Positions 26,721 to 36,689 are shown, numbered from the stretch's first letter. The stretch: 64,000 nucleotides of DNA from Solwaraspora sp. WMMD406 (GCF_029626025.1 NZ_JARUBF010000001.1:1550001-1614000), one strand, 5' to 3'. Numbers and translations are program-made. The notes: generated from the letters alone by a model not told the origin.

Positions 26721-29324
26721 GTGGCCGACCGCACCGATACCGCTGCCGTTCACTCGGCACCGGTTGCCAACCAGCACCCGTCCGTCGCCCCGACCAGCGC
26801 GAGCATCCGCCGCGCGCTGCGCCGGGCGGCCGACGGCCGTAGCGTCGACGTCGACGAGGCGACCGCGCTGCTCGCCGCCACCGGTGCCGAATGGGACGAG
26901 CTACTGGCGGTCGCCGGGCCGATCCGGGACGCCGGCCTGCGGGACGCCGGCCGGCCCGGGGTGGTCACGTACTCGCGGAAGGTGTTCGTCCCGCTGACCC
27001 GGCTCTGCCGGGACCGTTGCCACTACTGCACCTTTGCCACGGTGCCGGGGCGGCTGCCGGCCGCCTACCTTGACCGCGACGAGGTGCTGGCTATCGCCCG
27101 TGCCGGTGCCGCCCAGGGCTGCAAGGAGGCGTTGTTCACCCTGGGTGACCGGCCGGAGGAGCGCTGGCCGGCGGCCCGGCAGTGGCTCGACGAGCGGGGC
27201 TACGAGTCGACCGTCGACTACCTTCGGGCCAGCGCGATCGCGGTGCTGGAGGAGACCGGCCTGCTGCCGCATCTCAACCCCGGCGTGCTGAGCTGGGCCG
27301 AGCTTCAACGACTCAAGCCGGTGGCCCCGAGCATGGGGATGATGTTGGAGACGACCGCGACCCGGCTGTGGTCCGAGCCGGGCGGTCCGCACTACGGCTC
27401 GCCGGACAAGGAGCCCGCCGTCCGGCTCCGGACCATCGCCGACGCCGGCCGGGTGGGGGTGCCGTTCACCACCGGGCTGCTGATCGGGATCGGCGAGACT
27501 CCCCGGGAGCGGGTGGAGTCGCTGTTCGCGATCCGTGCCGCCGCTCGGGAGTACGGACACGTCCAGGAGGTCATCCTGCAGAACTTCCGCGCCAAGCCGG
27601 ACACGGCGATGCGGGGGATGCCGGACGCCGAGCTGCGTGACCTGGCCGCCACCATCGCGGTGGCCAGGATCCTGCTCGGGCCCAGGGCCCGGATCCAGGC
27701 GCCGCCGAACTTGGCGGCCGGGGAGTACGCGTTGCTGCTGCGGGCCGGTATCGACGACTGGGGCGGGGTGTCGCCGGTGACCCCGGATCACGTGAATCCA
27801 GAGCGGCCGTGGCCGCAGATCGAGGAGTTGGCCCGGCGCAGCGCCGAAGCCGGGTTCGTGCTTCGGGAGCGGTTGACCATCTATCCCGAGTATCTGCTGC
27901 GGGCGGAGAGCTGGCTCGACCCTCGGATGGCGCCCCACGTCACCGCGTTGGCCGACCCGTCGACCGGTCTCGCCGACGAGTCCGCGCGGCCGGTGGGGCG
28001 GCCGTGGCAGGAGCCGGACGAGGGGTTCACCCCGACCGGGCGGACCGACCTGCACGCGACGATCGACACGACGGGCCGGACGGCGGATCGGCGGGGCGAC
28101 TTCGATCATGTCTACGGCGACTGGTCCGAGGTCGCCGACCGGCTGTCGCCGGGTGCCGGGACCGGGACAACGCCGACCGGTCAGGCGCGGCCGACATCGG
28201 ACGGCGGTGGCGACGCCGACCTGCGGACCGGGCTACGCCTCGTGGCGGACGATCCGGCGGCATTGCTGGAACCTCGGCACACGGACGCGGCGCTGGCGTT
28301 GTTCGGCGCCGACGGCCCGGCGCTCGACACGCTGTGTCGGATCGCCGACCAGGTACGTGCCGATACGGTCGGTGACGACGTCACCTACGTGATCAACCGC
28401 AACATCAACTTTTCCAACGTCTGTTACGTCGGCTGCCGGTTCTGCGCGTTCGCCCAGCGCGAGCGGGACTCGGACGCGTTCCGGCTCTCCGCCGAGCAGG
28501 TCGCCGACCGCGCGGAGGAGGCCTGGCAGGCCGGGGCGACCGAGGTCTGCATGCAGGGCGGCATCGACCCGAAGCTACCGGTTACGGCGTACGCGGACCT
28601 GGTCCGGGCGGTGAAGGCACGGGTACCCGGCCTGCACGTGCACGCGTTCTCGCCGATGGAGATCGTGACGGCGGCGGCGAAGGCCGGCATGCCGGTCCGT
28701 GAGTGGCTGATCATGCTCCGGGAGGCCGGCCTGGACACCATTCCCGGCACCGCCGCGGAGATCCTCGACGACGACGTACGGTGGGTGTTGACCAAGGGCA
28801 AACTGCCGGCGGCCACCTGGGTCGAGGTGGTGACCACGGCTCACGAGGTGGGGCTGCGGTCCAGCTCGACCATGATGTACGGGCACGTAGACCATCCGGG
28901 TCAGTGGCTGGCGCACTTCCGGGTGCTGGCCGGGGTGCAGGACCGGACCGGCGGGTTCACCGAGTTCGTCGCGCTGCCGTTCGTGCACACCAACGCCCCG
29001 ATCTATCTGGCCGGGATCGCCCGGCCGGGCCCCACGTGGCGGGAGAACCGGGCCGTGCACGCGATGGCCCGGCTGTTGCTGCACGGTCGGATCGACAACA
29101 TCCAGTGTTCCTGGGTGAAGCTCGGTGACGAGGGTACGGTCGCGATGCTGCGCGGCGGCTGCAACGATCTCGGGGGCACCCTGATGGAGGAGACGATCTC
29201 GCGGATGGCGGGTTCGGCCAACGGTTCGGCCCGTACGGTGGAGCAGTTGACGGCGATCGCGGCGGCGGCGGGCCGGCCGGCGGTACAGCGGACCACGGCG
29301 TACCAGCGCTCGGCCCCAAGCTGA
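26721..29324 (+). CDS. fbiC: Bifunctional FO synthase (FbiC)
   Basis: An 867-aa two-headed radical SAM enzyme that makes the deazaflavin FO from tyrosine and 5-amino-6-ribitylaminouracil. The N-terminal CofG half has the cluster motif CRDRCHYC near residue 92; the C-terminal CofH half has CYVGCRFC near residue 570. Both are C-x3-C-x2-C. The length fits fused actinobacterial FbiC. GTG 26721 is used although its ribosome-binding site is weak. A small hairpin at 29351-29370 may end the transcript. With fbiA and fbiB this unites most of F420 synthesis within 6 kb; the guanylyltransferase (CofC/FbiD) is not in the window. Confidence 0.95.
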   Translation: MADRTDTAAVHSAPVANQHPSVAPTSASIRRALRRAADGRSVDVDEATALLAATGAEWDELLAVAGPIRDAGLRDAGRPGVVTYSRKVFVPLTRLCRDRCHYCTFATVPGRLPAAYLDRDEVLAIARAGAAQGCKEALFTLGDRPEERWPAARQWLDERGYESTVDYLRASAIAVLEETGLLPHLNPGVLSWAELQRLKPVAPSMGMMLETTATRLWSEPGGPHYGSPDKEPAVRLRTIADAGRVGVPFTTGLLIGIGETPRERVESLFAIRAAAREYGHVQEVILQNFRAKPDTAMRGMPDAELRDLAATIAVARILLGPRARIQAPPNLAAGEYALLLRAGIDDWGGVSPVTPDHVNPERPWPQIEELARRSAEAGFVLRERLTIYPEYLLRAESWLDPRMAPHVTALADPSTGLADESARPVGRPWQEPDEGFTPTGRTDLHATIDTTGRTADRRGDFDHVYGDWSEVADRLSPGAGTGTTPTGQARPTSDGGGDADLRTGLRLVADDPAALLEPRHTDAALALFGADGPALDTLCRIADQVRADTVGDDVTYVINRNINFSNVCYVGCRFCAFAQRERDSDAFRLSAEQVADRAEEAWQAGATEVCMQGGIDPKLPVTAYADLVRAVKARVPGLHVHAFSPMEIVTAAAKAGMPVREWLIMLREAGLDTIPGTAAEILDDDVRWVLTKGKLPAATWVEVVTTAHEVGLRSSSTMMYGHVDHPGQWLAHFRVLAGVQDRTGGFTEFVALPFVHTNAPIYLAGIARPGPTWRENRAVHAMARLLLHGRIDNIQCSWVKLGDEGTVAMLRGGCNDLGGTLMEETISRMAGSANGSARTVEQLTAIAAAAGRPAVQRTTAYQRSAPS

Positions 29325-29534
29325 CGCGGCGCGGACCTACCTACCTACCTGCCCGCGCCCTGCGGCGGGCCCGACAGCACCGGACAAAAGCCGTCGTCCG
29401 TTGATCGAACTGACTCGGCCCGCTGGCCGTATGGATAGTTGTCGGCGGTCACAGGCAACCGATGGATCTCCTCGCCGGCACAGGTCCCATCGCGACAGTG
29501 GGTCAGTGGCGCTGACCCGCCGGAAAGGTTGTCC

Positions 29535-29816
29535 ATGAGAACCGACCAGCGGAAACGATCAAGGTTGAGGATCTCCCGCCGGCAGGTACTGACCGTCGCG
29601 GCCAGTGCTGGTGTCGGCGCGGCGGCGGTCAGCGTCACCGGTCTTTCGTCGGCTGTGGACAGCCGGCTGACCGGCTCCTCGGGCGACGAGGCGATCGTGG
29701 TGCACCTGCGGGACGTGTCGACCGGTACGTTGGACGTCTTCGTCGGAGCGTCGCGGATCGAGGTTCGCGACAAAGGGCTCGCCGCGCGTCTGCGGCGCGC
29801 CGCGCGTCGGGGCTGA
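29535..29816 (+). CDS. Small Tat-exported protein (93 aa)
   Basis: ATG 29535 follows a GGAAAGG site. The N-terminus has a twin-arginine signal (ISRRQVLTVAASAGVGAAAV) with a likely cleavage near residue 40. The mature part is about 55 residues (IVVHLRDVSTGTLDVFVG) with a basic C-terminus and no known family. The following DUF4331 gene starts 129 bases on, so the two could be cotranscribed and cooperate outside the cell. Confidence 0.7.
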   Translation: MRTDQRKRSRLRISRRQVLTVAASAGVGAAAVSVTGLSSAVDSRLTGSSGDEAIVVHLRDVSTGTLDVFVGASRIEVRDKGLAARLRRAARRG

Positions 29817-29945
29817 CCCCAGCCTACCGCGTTTCTCGGGCGCGCTCCGATCGAGCAATCGAGCACCGGGTATTTGAGCGTCGGGCATCGAGCACCGATC
29901 AACACCGAGCACCGATCACTTGAGGCTATGTGAGGTAGGTCCACC

Positions 29946-31331
29946 ATGTCTTCGCACCGTGAATCTCCGGAGATATCCAAAGACCCGGTCGCCGACAGTA
30001 CCGACGTCTACGCGTTCGTCAGTCCGGACCGGCCGGACACCGTGACGTTGATCGCCAACTATCTGCCGTTCCAGGTTCCGTCTGGTGGGCCGAACTTCTT
30101 CGAGTTCGGTGACGATGTGCTCTATGAGATCCATATCGACAACAATGGCGACGGTCATCCGGACATCACGTACCAGTTTCGTTTCCAGACGGAGATTACC
30201 AACGAGAACACTTTTCTCTACAACACTGGCCCGATCGACGCCCTGGACAGCGAGAACTGGAACCGCCGGCAGTTCTACAGCGTGACCCGCGTGGATGCTG
30301 GTGGCAGGTCGCACGTGCTGGCTCGCAAGGTCCCCTGCCCGCCCTGCAACATCGGACCGTTGTCGACCCCGGAGTACGCCGCACTGGCCAGATCCGCCAC
30401 GTTCCAGCTGAAGAGCGGCGAGCGGATCTTCGCCGGGCAGCGAGCCGAGGGCTTCTTCGTCGACCTCGGGGCCATCTTCGATCTCGGCAACCTGCGTCCG
30501 TTCCAGCAACTGCACGTGGTCGGCAAGGACATCTTCAACGCCGCCGACGAGCCGGTCAACGCCACCGACCGGGTCAACGTGTCCAGCATCGCGCTGCAGA
30601 TCCCGATCAGCTCCGTCGTCGGCGGCAGCAAGTACAGAGCGGACGATCACCGGTCGGTGATCGGCGTGTGGACCTCCGCCGGCCGTCAACAGGTACGGGT
30701 ATTGGGAGCTGCCAAGTCGGCTGACGTCAATGTCGGTCCGATCGCTCAGGTGTCGCGCCTGGGTAATCCGCTGTTCAACGAGGTCATCGTTCCGATGGCG
30801 CAGAAGGATCTGTGGAATTCGTTGCCGCCGGCCGAGGACAAGCGGTTCGTTGGTCTGGTGGAGAAACCGGAACTGGCCCAGCTGCTGCCGGTGCTCTATC
30901 CGGATGTGTTCCCCAATCTGGCCGAGCTCAACGAGTCGGGTAAGCCGCGCGCCGATCTGGTGGCGATCCTGCTGACCGGTATCCCGGCCGGGTTGATCGA
31001 CGGGTTCCAGAACAACACCGGCGACGTGCAGGCCGACATGCTGCGGTTGAACACCGCGATCCCGCCGTCGCGTCGGCCGAGCCGGTTCGGCCTGCTCGGC
31101 GGTGACCTCGCGGGATTCCCGAACGGGCGGCGGGTCACCGACGACGTCGTCACGATCTCGCTGCGCGCGATCGCGGGCCTGACGTTCCCGCTGATCGACA
31201 AGAACTTCACTCCTGACGACGCGGCGGGTGCCGTGACGCACGGGCTGAGCGCCGCCGACGTCACCGCCCCGTTCCTCAAGCACTTTCCCTATCTCGGAGT
31301 GCCGTACGACGGATTCAACAACCCGTCCTGA
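29946..31331 (+). CDS. DUF4331 family protein
   Basis: The 461-aa product starts SSHRESPEISKDPVADSTDV, the typical opening of DUF4331, and contains DNNGDGHPDITYQFRF, a calcium-binding-like acidic loop. It continues through the family's LARKVPCPPCNIGP and FFVDLGAIFDL regions. The family is widespread, often secreted or surface-bound, and of unknown function. No signal peptide is visible, while the gene before it encodes a Tat-exported small protein. AGGTAGGT lies before the ATG. Confidence 0.85.
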   Translation: MSSHRESPEISKDPVADSTDVYAFVSPDRPDTVTLIANYLPFQVPSGGPNFFEFGDDVLYEIHIDNNGDGHPDITYQFRFQTEITNENTFLYNTGPIDALDSENWNRRQFYSVTRVDAGGRSHVLARKVPCPPCNIGPLSTPEYAALARSATFQLKSGERIFAGQRAEGFFVDLGAIFDLGNLRPFQQLHVVGKDIFNAADEPVNATDRVNVSSIALQIPISSVVGGSKYRADDHRSVIGVWTSAGRQQVRVLGAAKSADVNVGPIAQVSRLGNPLFNEVIVPMAQKDLWNSLPPAEDKRFVGLVEKPELAQLLPVLYPDVFPNLAELNESGKPRADLVAILLTGIPAGLIDGFQNNTGDVQADMLRLNTAIPPSRRPSRFGLLGGDLAGFPNGRRVTDDVVTISLRAIAGLTFPLIDKNFTPDDAAGAVTHGLSAADVTAPFLKHFPYLGVPYDGFNNPS

Positions 31332-31405
31332 CCTGACGGCGCGTACACCAGACGGCCATACACCAGACGGCCCATACCAGACGGCGCAGACACCAGGAGG
31401 TGGCC

Positions 31406-31807
31406 ATGCACGAGCACAGCCTCGCCCCGTCGGAGACGGGAAGTGTCGTTCTCGACATCGGGGGCGACATGGGCGCACTGATCATCTACACCGGACAGGA
31501 GTTCCACGGTCGGGAGATCGAGATCAGCCCGGTGCCCGACTCGTACCAGGCCGACTCGGGCATCGGGCCGGACGCGCCGACCGACGCCCACGCGGTACCC
31601 CGTACCCATGCCGCCGTCCGCGAGCGGCAGGTGCACGACGGCATCTTCTACAGCGCGGTCTACACCGATCTGCGGGCCGGTCGGTACACGGTGTGGCGTT
31701 CCGACGACGTGCCGGCGGGTCAGGTGATGGTCACCGGGGGTGCGGTGACCGAGTTCGTCTGGCCGCAGCACGCCAGCGCCGGGCGGCTGATCCGGCGGAC
31801 GGTGTGA
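31406..31807 (+). CDS. Conserved actinobacterial hypothetical protein (133 aa)
   Basis: AGGAGG ends five bases before ATG 31406. The protein begins MHEHSLAPSETGSVVLDIGG; a RAGRYTVWRSDDVPAGQV stretch and a final Trp-rich EFVWP segment follow. The pattern of beta-strand-like blocks suggests a small all-beta soluble protein. Family members occur next to DUF4331-type genes but have no established role. Three imperfect copies of ACACCAGACGGC lie in the leader (31350-31390). Confidence 0.7.
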   Translation: MHEHSLAPSETGSVVLDIGGDMGALIIYTGQEFHGREIEISPVPDSYQADSGIGPDAPTDAHAVPRTHAAVRERQVHDGIFYSAVYTDLRAGRYTVWRSDDVPAGQVMVTGGAVTEFVWPQHASAGRLIRRTV

Positions 31808-31833
31808 TTTAGGGCTAATAAGACAATTTGTCT

Positions 31834-31869
31834 ACTGAGTCGGTACCGCATTGGCGGTACCGACTCAGT
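31834..31869 (+). terminator. Terminator hairpin, 16-bp perfect stem
   Basis: Arms 31834-31849 and 31854-31869 are perfectly complementary around the 4-base loop ATTG. It follows the 31406-31807 gene by 26 bases and should end its transcript and shield whiB. No T-tract follows. Confidence 0.8.
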
Positions 31870-32053
31870 GGCATGTGTTCAGCCGTACGCGGGTGTCGGT
31901 TCGGGTGTTCGGTCACCGTGTCGGTGACCGCGACGCGCCGGTGGCGCGTTACCCGGTGGGGGTCTGAATCGATAGGGCAGGTTGCGGGCCGGATGACTGC
32001 CGCAGGTCAGTTGTTCGGTGCCGTGTGGGGGAAGCCTACTTACCAGGTTCGTC

Positions 32054-32083
32054 TTGACGACGCACGCATTACACGCGTGTAAT
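32054..32083 (+). promoter_or_regulatory. Probable whiB promoter with overlapping 16-bp palindrome
   Basis: TTGACG (32054-32059) and TGTAAT (32078-32083) form a -35/-10 pair with an 18-base spacer. The perfect palindrome ATTACACGCGTGTAAT (32068-32083) covers the -10 and resembles, with one extra central base, the TnAC/GTnA half-sites bound by BldD in Streptomyces. A repressor binding here would block whiB transcription; the identity of the repressor is inference. Confidence 0.6.
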
Positions 32084-32203
32084 TTCACTGGGGTCGCTCG
32101 GACGGGCTGCATCAAAACCGGATCGAACGGGCAAGATGGACACGCCTTCCGCGTGGGGGGTTGCGCCAGCCGGATCGGGTGGCGCGCGAAAGGAGGCACG
32201 CGT

Positions 32204-32461
32204 ATGGATGGTCGGCTGGAGGTTGCGGACCTGCTCGGTAACGCTCCGGAATGGCAGGAACGGGCCCTGTGCTCGCAGACCGACCCGGAGGCGTTCTTTC
32301 CGGAGAAGGGGGGATCCACCCGCGAGGCGAAGCGGATCTGCTCCCGATGTGAGGTGAAATCCGAGTGCCTGGAGTACGCACTCGGTCACGACGAGCGGTT
32401 CGGCATCTGGGGCGGACTATCCGAGCGGGAACGTCGCAAGCTCAAGCGGCGGGCCGCCTGA
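32204..32461 (+). CDS. whiB: WhiB-family iron-sulfur regulator (WhiB2/WhmD type)
   Basis: An 85-aa protein with the four [4Fe-4S]-binding cysteines C23, C46, C49 and C55 and the GIWGG turn at 67-71, followed by a basic RERRKLKRRAA tail. The PEAFFPEKGGSTREAK segment matches WhiB2 (WhmD in mycobacteria, WhiB in Streptomyces), which works with WhiA to control septation and sporulation. AAAGGAGG lies seven bases before ATG 32204. The neighbours fbiA, fbiB and Rv3259-like gene are the same as around mycobacterial whiB2. Confidence 0.95.
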   Translation: MDGRLEVADLLGNAPEWQERALCSQTDPEAFFPEKGGSTREAKRICSRCEVKSECLEYALGHDERFGIWGGLSERERRKLKRRAA

Positions 32462-32812
32462 CAGCTGCGCTGGCCCGGTTCGCCGGTTCCACCCGCGAAC
32501 CGGGCCTTGCCCGTCCGGTACATACCGTTGTGGACAAGTGCGCTCTAGTGAGCACGCGCGTCCACAGCCCGCAGTTACCGGCGGGCGCTCCCCGCCTGAC
32601 CCGCTCAAGCGGTGCGGGGTTGACGCTTCGACGACCACAGCCAGGACAGGTCCTGGTCTTACACAGTCTCCACGTCCTTTCGACCTCGAAAGGTCCGGCT
32701 CCCGGGGCATCCCGGTACCGCTGGTGCTGACGTGTTCAACCTGCCGCCCCAGGAGCCGGACGGGTTTGGTTGTCGCCCGTCCGGCTCCTCGGACGATACC
32801 ACCGAAGCAGCC
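32462..32812. other. Convergent intergenic region between whiB and metallopeptidase gene
   Basis: No gene seen. Two minor hairpins lie near 32650 and 32685, and the main terminator at 32751-32789. A single TGTGGACAA at 32529-32537 equals one DnaA-box consensus but is isolated and not interpreted as an origin. Confidence 0.6.
32751..32789. terminator. Bidirectional terminator hairpin, 14-bp perfect stem
   Basis: Arms 32751-32764 and 32776-32789 pair perfectly over an 11-base loop. It sits between the convergent ends of whiB and the metallopeptidase gene and lies 23 bases from the latter's stop. Confidence 0.8.
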
Positions 32813-33271
32813 TCAGGCCAGCTCGTCCGGATCGACCCCGAGCAGGTTGGCCACCTGCTCGATGATCACATCGTGGACCAGGTCGGCCAGATCTTCCCGG
32901 TCCATCGCCCGGAACTCCAGCGGACGGCGGTAGAGCACGATCCGTGGCGGCATCTCCTGCCGGCCCGGTCGACCCGGCAGGAGCCGAGCCAACGGCACCT
33001 CGCCGTCCTCCAGCACGTCCGAGTCGTACACGTTGAGATCCGGAGGCACGTCCTCGACGGCGAACTCGACCCCGGCGAGCTCCTTGGCGAATCGGCGTTC
33101 GAGCGTCTCGACCGTGTCGAGCACCAGCTCGTCGAAGACCTCGGCCTTGGTCCGCGCGAGCGGCACCGTCGCCGGCACCAGACGGCCGCGTAGGCCGCGC
33201 CCGTGCCGGTCCCGACGGCCGCGCCGCGCCCGGCGGGGCACCTGGGCGCTACCGGGGGTCGGGATGGTCAC
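32813..33271 (-). CDS. Zincin-like metallopeptidase family protein (Rv3259 type)
   Basis: A 152-aa protein of the small zincin-like family. The region LADLVHDVIIEQVANLLGVD near the C-terminus corresponds to the HExxH helix but reads HDVIIE, so the classical zinc motif is altered, as in many actinobacterial members. The N-terminal 35 residues are very basic (RRARRGRRDRHGRGLRGR). GTG 33271 has GAGGA upstream. It is divergent from the DUF3499 gene, the same arrangement as Rv3259 and Rv3258c in mycobacteria. Peptidase activity is uncertain. Confidence 0.8.
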   Translation of the reverse strand: MTIPTPGSAQVPRRARRGRRDRHGRGLRGRLVPATVPLARTKAEVFDELVLDTVETLERRFAKELAGVEFAVEDVPPDLNVYDSDVLEDGEVPLARLLPGRPGRQEMPPRIVLYRRPLEFRAMDREDLADLVHDVIIEQVANLLGVDPDELA

Positions 33272-33398
33272 AGGAATCCTCCACTCACCAGGTCAGCGTA
33301 GTCCGGAAACCGCCGGTTCGGGCGTGCGGGATCAGGACTGCCGGCGTGTCGTGTCGGCAAGCTGGTCGCGGAGCCGGTATTAGCGATAACGTCCTGTC

Positions 33399-33770
33399 GT
33401 GAGGTCACCACGGCGCTGCTCCCGTAACGGCTGTCCCCGCCAGGCCGTCGCCACGTTGACCTATGTCTACAACGAGTCGACCGCTGTCGTCGGCCCACTC
33501 GCCGCTTTCGCCGAGCCGCACACGTACGACCTCTGTGAGCAGCACGCCCGCAGCCTGACCGCCCCCCGGGGTTGGGAAGTGGTCCGCCACGAAGGCGAGT
33601 TCGATCCACCGCCGCCGACCACGGACGACCTGGTCGCCTTGGCCGAAGCGGTCCGTGAGGCAGCCCGGCCGGCACCGCCGCGACCCGCCGACCCGGAGGA
33701 CATCGGGTTGGACGTCAACGCGTCGACCGGCCGCCGTGGTCACCTCCGGGTGATCCCGCCGACCCCCTGA
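33399..33770 (+). CDS. DUF3499 family protein
   Basis: The 123-aa product opens RSPRRCSRNGCPRQAVATLT, continues with ESTAVVGPLAAFAEPHTYDL and CEQHARSLTAPRGWEVVR, the actinobacteria-specific DUF3499 pattern. The C-x4-C and C-x2-H pairs could bind one zinc ion. Function is unknown. In mycobacteria the orthologue (Rv3258c) lies next to manB; here 27.6 kb of other genes intervene. Confidence 0.88.
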   Translation: MRSPRRCSRNGCPRQAVATLTYVYNESTAVVGPLAAFAEPHTYDLCEQHARSLTAPRGWEVVRHEGEFDPPPPTTDDLVALAEAVREAARPAPPRPADPEDIGLDVNASTGRRGHLRVIPPTP

Positions 33771-33866
33771 CGACCCGGCCGGCCGGCTCCGCACACCAGG
33801 CCAGCGGTGTCCTGCGCGCCGGTTCCCGGCTCGCGGCCACGGCGTCCTGTCTTCCGCCCGAACCGG

Positions 33867-35255
33867 TCAGTGGCCGATCAGCCGGCCGATCAACGCTGCC
33901 CGCCGCGACGGCCGTCCGGTGCGTTCCTCGGCGGCGTCGGCGGCTGTCACCAGCCGGAGGCTCGCGTTGACGCCCAGCCACCGCAGCGGTTCCGGTTCCC
34001 ACCGTGGCGACCGGTGCCCGACCCAGGCCAGGCTGGTCAGTTCGCTGTCCACCCCCCGGATCAGGTCGGCGAGCGTACGCCCGGCCAGGTTGGCCGCACC
34101 GACACCGTCACCCACGTAGCCGCCGGCCCAGGCGAGACCGGTCTCCCGGTCCAGACCCACCGAGGCGTGCCAGTCGCGGGCGACACCGAGCGGCCCACCC
34201 CAGGTCATGGCGACCGGGACGTCCCCGCCGAGCACCGGGAACAGGTCGCCGAGCGTACGGCGCAGCGACGCGAACACCCGGGGGTCGCGGTCGTACTCGG
34301 GTCGGATCCGGGACCGGAAATGGTACGGCGCACCCCGGCCGCCGAACGCCAACCGACCATCCGCCGTCCGCTGACCGTAAACGATCAGATGGCGGAAGTC
34401 GCTGAACGTCTCCCGCCGGGCGAGGCCGATCCGCTGCCACACGTCGTCGGCCAACGGCTGGGTGGCGATCATCAACGAATACACCGGAGCGACCGCCCGG
34501 CCGGCACCCGGCAGCGACGGGGTGTAGCCCTCGGTGGCCCGAACCACCACCGGAGCCCGTACGGTCCCGGTCGGGGTACGCGCCGATCGGGGACCGTACG
34601 CGATCACCGGAGTCCGCTCGCAGATGGTCACGCCGAGCCGTTGTGCGGCCCGGGCCAGGCCACGGACCAGCCGGGCCGGGTGGATCGCCGCGCAGTGCGG
34701 GGTGTAGGTGCCGCCGAGCACGCCGTCGGCGGCGCATCGGGCGGCGGCGTCGTCGGCGTCGAGCAGGACCAGGTCGGCGTCGGTGCCGCCGTACGCGTGG
34801 GCCTCGGCGACCGCCGCCTCGGCCCGCAGCAGCTGCGCCGGCGTACGGGCGATCGTGACGGTGCCGCCGTGGCGCCAGTGGCAGTCGATCCCCTCGGCGG
34901 CGGCGACCCGACCCACCTCGTCGACCGTGGCGTTCATCGCCCGTTGCAGGGCGATCGCGGCCACCCGGCCGTACCGGCGGGCGAGGGCGCGCGGCGAGGA
35001 GGGCAGCAGGGCGGAACACCAACCGCCGTTGCGCCCCGAGGCACCGTAGCCGGCGATCTCCTTCTCCAGCACCACGATCTGCAACGACGGGTCGGCGCGG
35101 GCCAGGTAGTACGCCGTCCACAGGCCGGTGTAGCCGGCGCCGACGATGACCACGTCGGCGATCCGGTCGCCGTCGAGCGCCGGGCGGGGCGTCAGGTCGT
35201 CATCCACGGTAGACATCCAGTGGGAGACGCGCCGGTAGTCGTCGGGTCGCCGCAT
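33867..35255 (-). CDS. FAD-dependent amine oxidoreductase (PuuB/DadA-like)
   Basis: A 462-aa flavoenzyme of the DAO family. The dinucleotide-binding motif GAGYTG lies at residues 39-44 (ADVVIVGAGYTGLWTAYYLA), followed by the acidic VVLEKE end and ASGRNGGWCS, typical of gamma-glutamylputrescine oxidase-like enzymes. ATG 35255 has GGAAGGGGGG upstream; the frame stays open a little further. It lies downstream of a class III aminotransferase on the same strand in a polyamine locus, so oxidation of putrescine, its glutamyl derivative or a related amine is likely. Confidence 0.8.
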   Translation of the reverse strand: MRRPDDYRRVSHWMSTVDDDLTPRPALDGDRIADVVIVGAGYTGLWTAYYLARADPSLQIVVLEKEIAGYGASGRNGGWCSALLPSSPRALARRYGRVAAIALQRAMNATVDEVGRVAAAEGIDCHWRHGGTVTIARTPAQLLRAEAAVAEAHAYGGTDADLVLLDADDAAARCAADGVLGGTYTPHCAAIHPARLVRGLARAAQRLGVTICERTPVIAYGPRSARTPTGTVRAPVVVRATEGYTPSLPGAGRAVAPVYSLMIATQPLADDVWQRIGLARRETFSDFRHLIVYGQRTADGRLAFGGRGAPYHFRSRIRPEYDRDPRVFASLRRTLGDLFPVLGGDVPVAMTWGGPLGVARDWHASVGLDRETGLAWAGGYVGDGVGAANLAGRTLADLIRGVDSELTSLAWVGHRSPRWEPEPLRWLGVNASLRLVTAADAAEERTGRPSRRAALIGRLIGH

Positions 35256-35342
35256 CGTCCCCCCTTCCGTCGTCGCCCAGCCGCAGCCGCCCGGGTTCAC
35301 CGCCGCCGCCGGGGTTTCACCGCCTGCGGTCAGGGCCCGGTT

Positions 35343-36689
35343 CTACAGTTGCCGCCATGCCTCGGTGAGCACCGACCGCAGGATCTGTTCGATCTCGTCG
35401 AACTGGGTCTGGCCGGCGATCAGCGGCGGGGCGAGCTGGATCACCGGGTCGCCCCGGTCGTCGGCCCGGCAGTAGAGCCCGGCGGCGAACAGCGCCCCGG
35501 AGAGGAACCCGCGCAGCAGACGCTCGGACTCGGCGTCGTCGAAGCTCTCCCGGGTTGCCTTGTCCTTGACCAACTCGATGCCGTAGAAGTAGCCGTCGCC
35601 CCGGATGTCACCGACGATCGGCAGATCGTGCAACCGTTCCAAGGTGGACCGGAACGCGCCTTCGTTGGCTTGTACGTGCCCGACCAGATCCTCGCGGGCG
35701 AAGATGTCCAGGTTGGTCAGGGCCACCGCGCAGGACACCGGATGCCCGCCGAAGGTGATCCCGTGCGCGAACGACGCGGTGCCGTCGAGGAACGGCTCGA
35801 TCAGCTTGTCGGAGGCGATCATCGCGCCGAGCGGCGAGTAGCCGGAGGTGATCCCCTTGGCGGTGGTGATGATGTCCGGCTGGTAGCCGTACCGCTCGGC
35901 GCCGAAGTACGCGCCGAGCCGACCCCACGAGCAGATCACCTCGTCGGAGACGAGCAACACGTCGTAGGCGTCACAGATCTCGCGTACCCGCTCGAAGTAA
36001 CCCGGCGGCGGCGGGAAACAGCCGCCAGCGTTCTGCACCGGCTCCAGGAACACGGCGGCCACCGTGTCCGGGCCCTCACGTTCGATGGCCCGGCCGATCT
36101 CCTCGGCCGCCCACCGGCCGAACGCCACCGGGTCGTCGCCGTGCTCCGGAGCCCGGAAGAAGTTGGTGTTCGGGGCCTTGATCCCGCCCGGCACCAGCGG
36201 CTCGAAGTCGGCCTTGATGCCGGGCAGCCCGGTGATCGACAGCGCCCCCATCGTGGTGCCGTGGTACGCGATGTGCCGGCTGACCACCTTGTGCTTCATC
36301 GGCTTGCCGACCCGCTTGAAGTAGGCGCGGGCCAGTTTCCACGCCGACTCGACCGCCTCCGAGCCGCCGGTGGTGAAGAAGACCCGGTTGAGGTCGCCGG
36401 GGGCCAGCGCCGCGATCCGTTCGGCCAGTTCGATCGCGGTCGGGTGGGCGTACGACCAGATCGGGAAGTACGCCAGCTCGCTGGCCTGCTTCGCGGCGGC
36501 CTCGGCCAGCTCGGTCCGCCCGTGCCCGGCGTTGACCACGAACAGTCCGGCGAGCCCGTCCAGGTAGCGGCGTCCCTCGCTGTCCCAGATGTACGCGCCC
36601 TCGCCGCGCACGATGGTCGGCACCGGGGCGTCCCGGTAGCTCGACATCCGGGTGAAGTGCATCCAGAGGTGGTCGGTCGGGTTGCCCAT
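35343..36689 (-). CDS. Class III aminotransferase (putrescine/GABA-pyruvate type)
   Basis: A 448-aa PLP enzyme. The family blocks RVFFTTGGSEAVESAWKLAR, HIAYHGTTMGALSITG and PDIITTAKGITSGYSPLGA (with the PLP lysine) are visible. ATG 36689 (MGNPTDHLWMHFTRMSSYRD) gives the conserved family start; upstream codons to 36770 are not conserved-looking. Such enzymes convert putrescine, cadaverine or GABA with pyruvate or oxoglutarate as acceptor. The FAD oxidoreductase gene follows 87 bases on, and the polyamine transporter lies 2.7 kb away. Confidence 0.88.
   Translation of the reverse strand: MGNPTDHLWMHFTRMSSYRDAPVPTIVRGEGAYIWDSEGRRYLDGLAGLFVVNAGHGRTELAEAAAKQASELAYFPIWSYAHPTAIELAERIAALAPGDLNRVFFTTGGSEAVESAWKLARAYFKRVGKPMKHKVVSRHIAYHGTTMGALSITGLPGIKADFEPLVPGGIKAPNTNFFRAPEHGDDPVAFGRWAAEEIGRAIEREGPDTVAAVFLEPVQNAGGCFPPPPGYFERVREICDAYDVLLVSDEVICSWGRLGAYFGAERYGYQPDIITTAKGITSGYSPLGAMIASDKLIEPFLDGTASFAHGITFGGHPVSCAVALTNLDIFAREDLVGHVQANEGAFRSTLERLHDLPIVGDIRGDGYFYGIELVKDKATRESFDDAESERLLRGFLSGALFAAGLYCRADDRGDPVIQLAPPLIAGQTQFDEIEQILRSVLTEAWRQL

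Larger units (their letters stand above)
31808..32203. other. Intergenic region upstream of whiB with terminator and promoter
   Basis: Nearly 400 bases without a gene. It holds the hairpin at 31834-31869, preceded by the small palindrome AGACAATTTGTCT (31821-31833), then a GT-rich stretch and the whiB promoter with its palindrome. The long leader of about 110 bases before whiB has no obvious structure. Confidence 0.6.

Noticed and set aside
32529-32537. TGTGGACAA, an exact DnaA-box consensus in reverse orientation.
   Set aside because: One 9-base match is expected about once per 130 kb of double strand by chance, and no cluster or dnaA/dnaN context is present.
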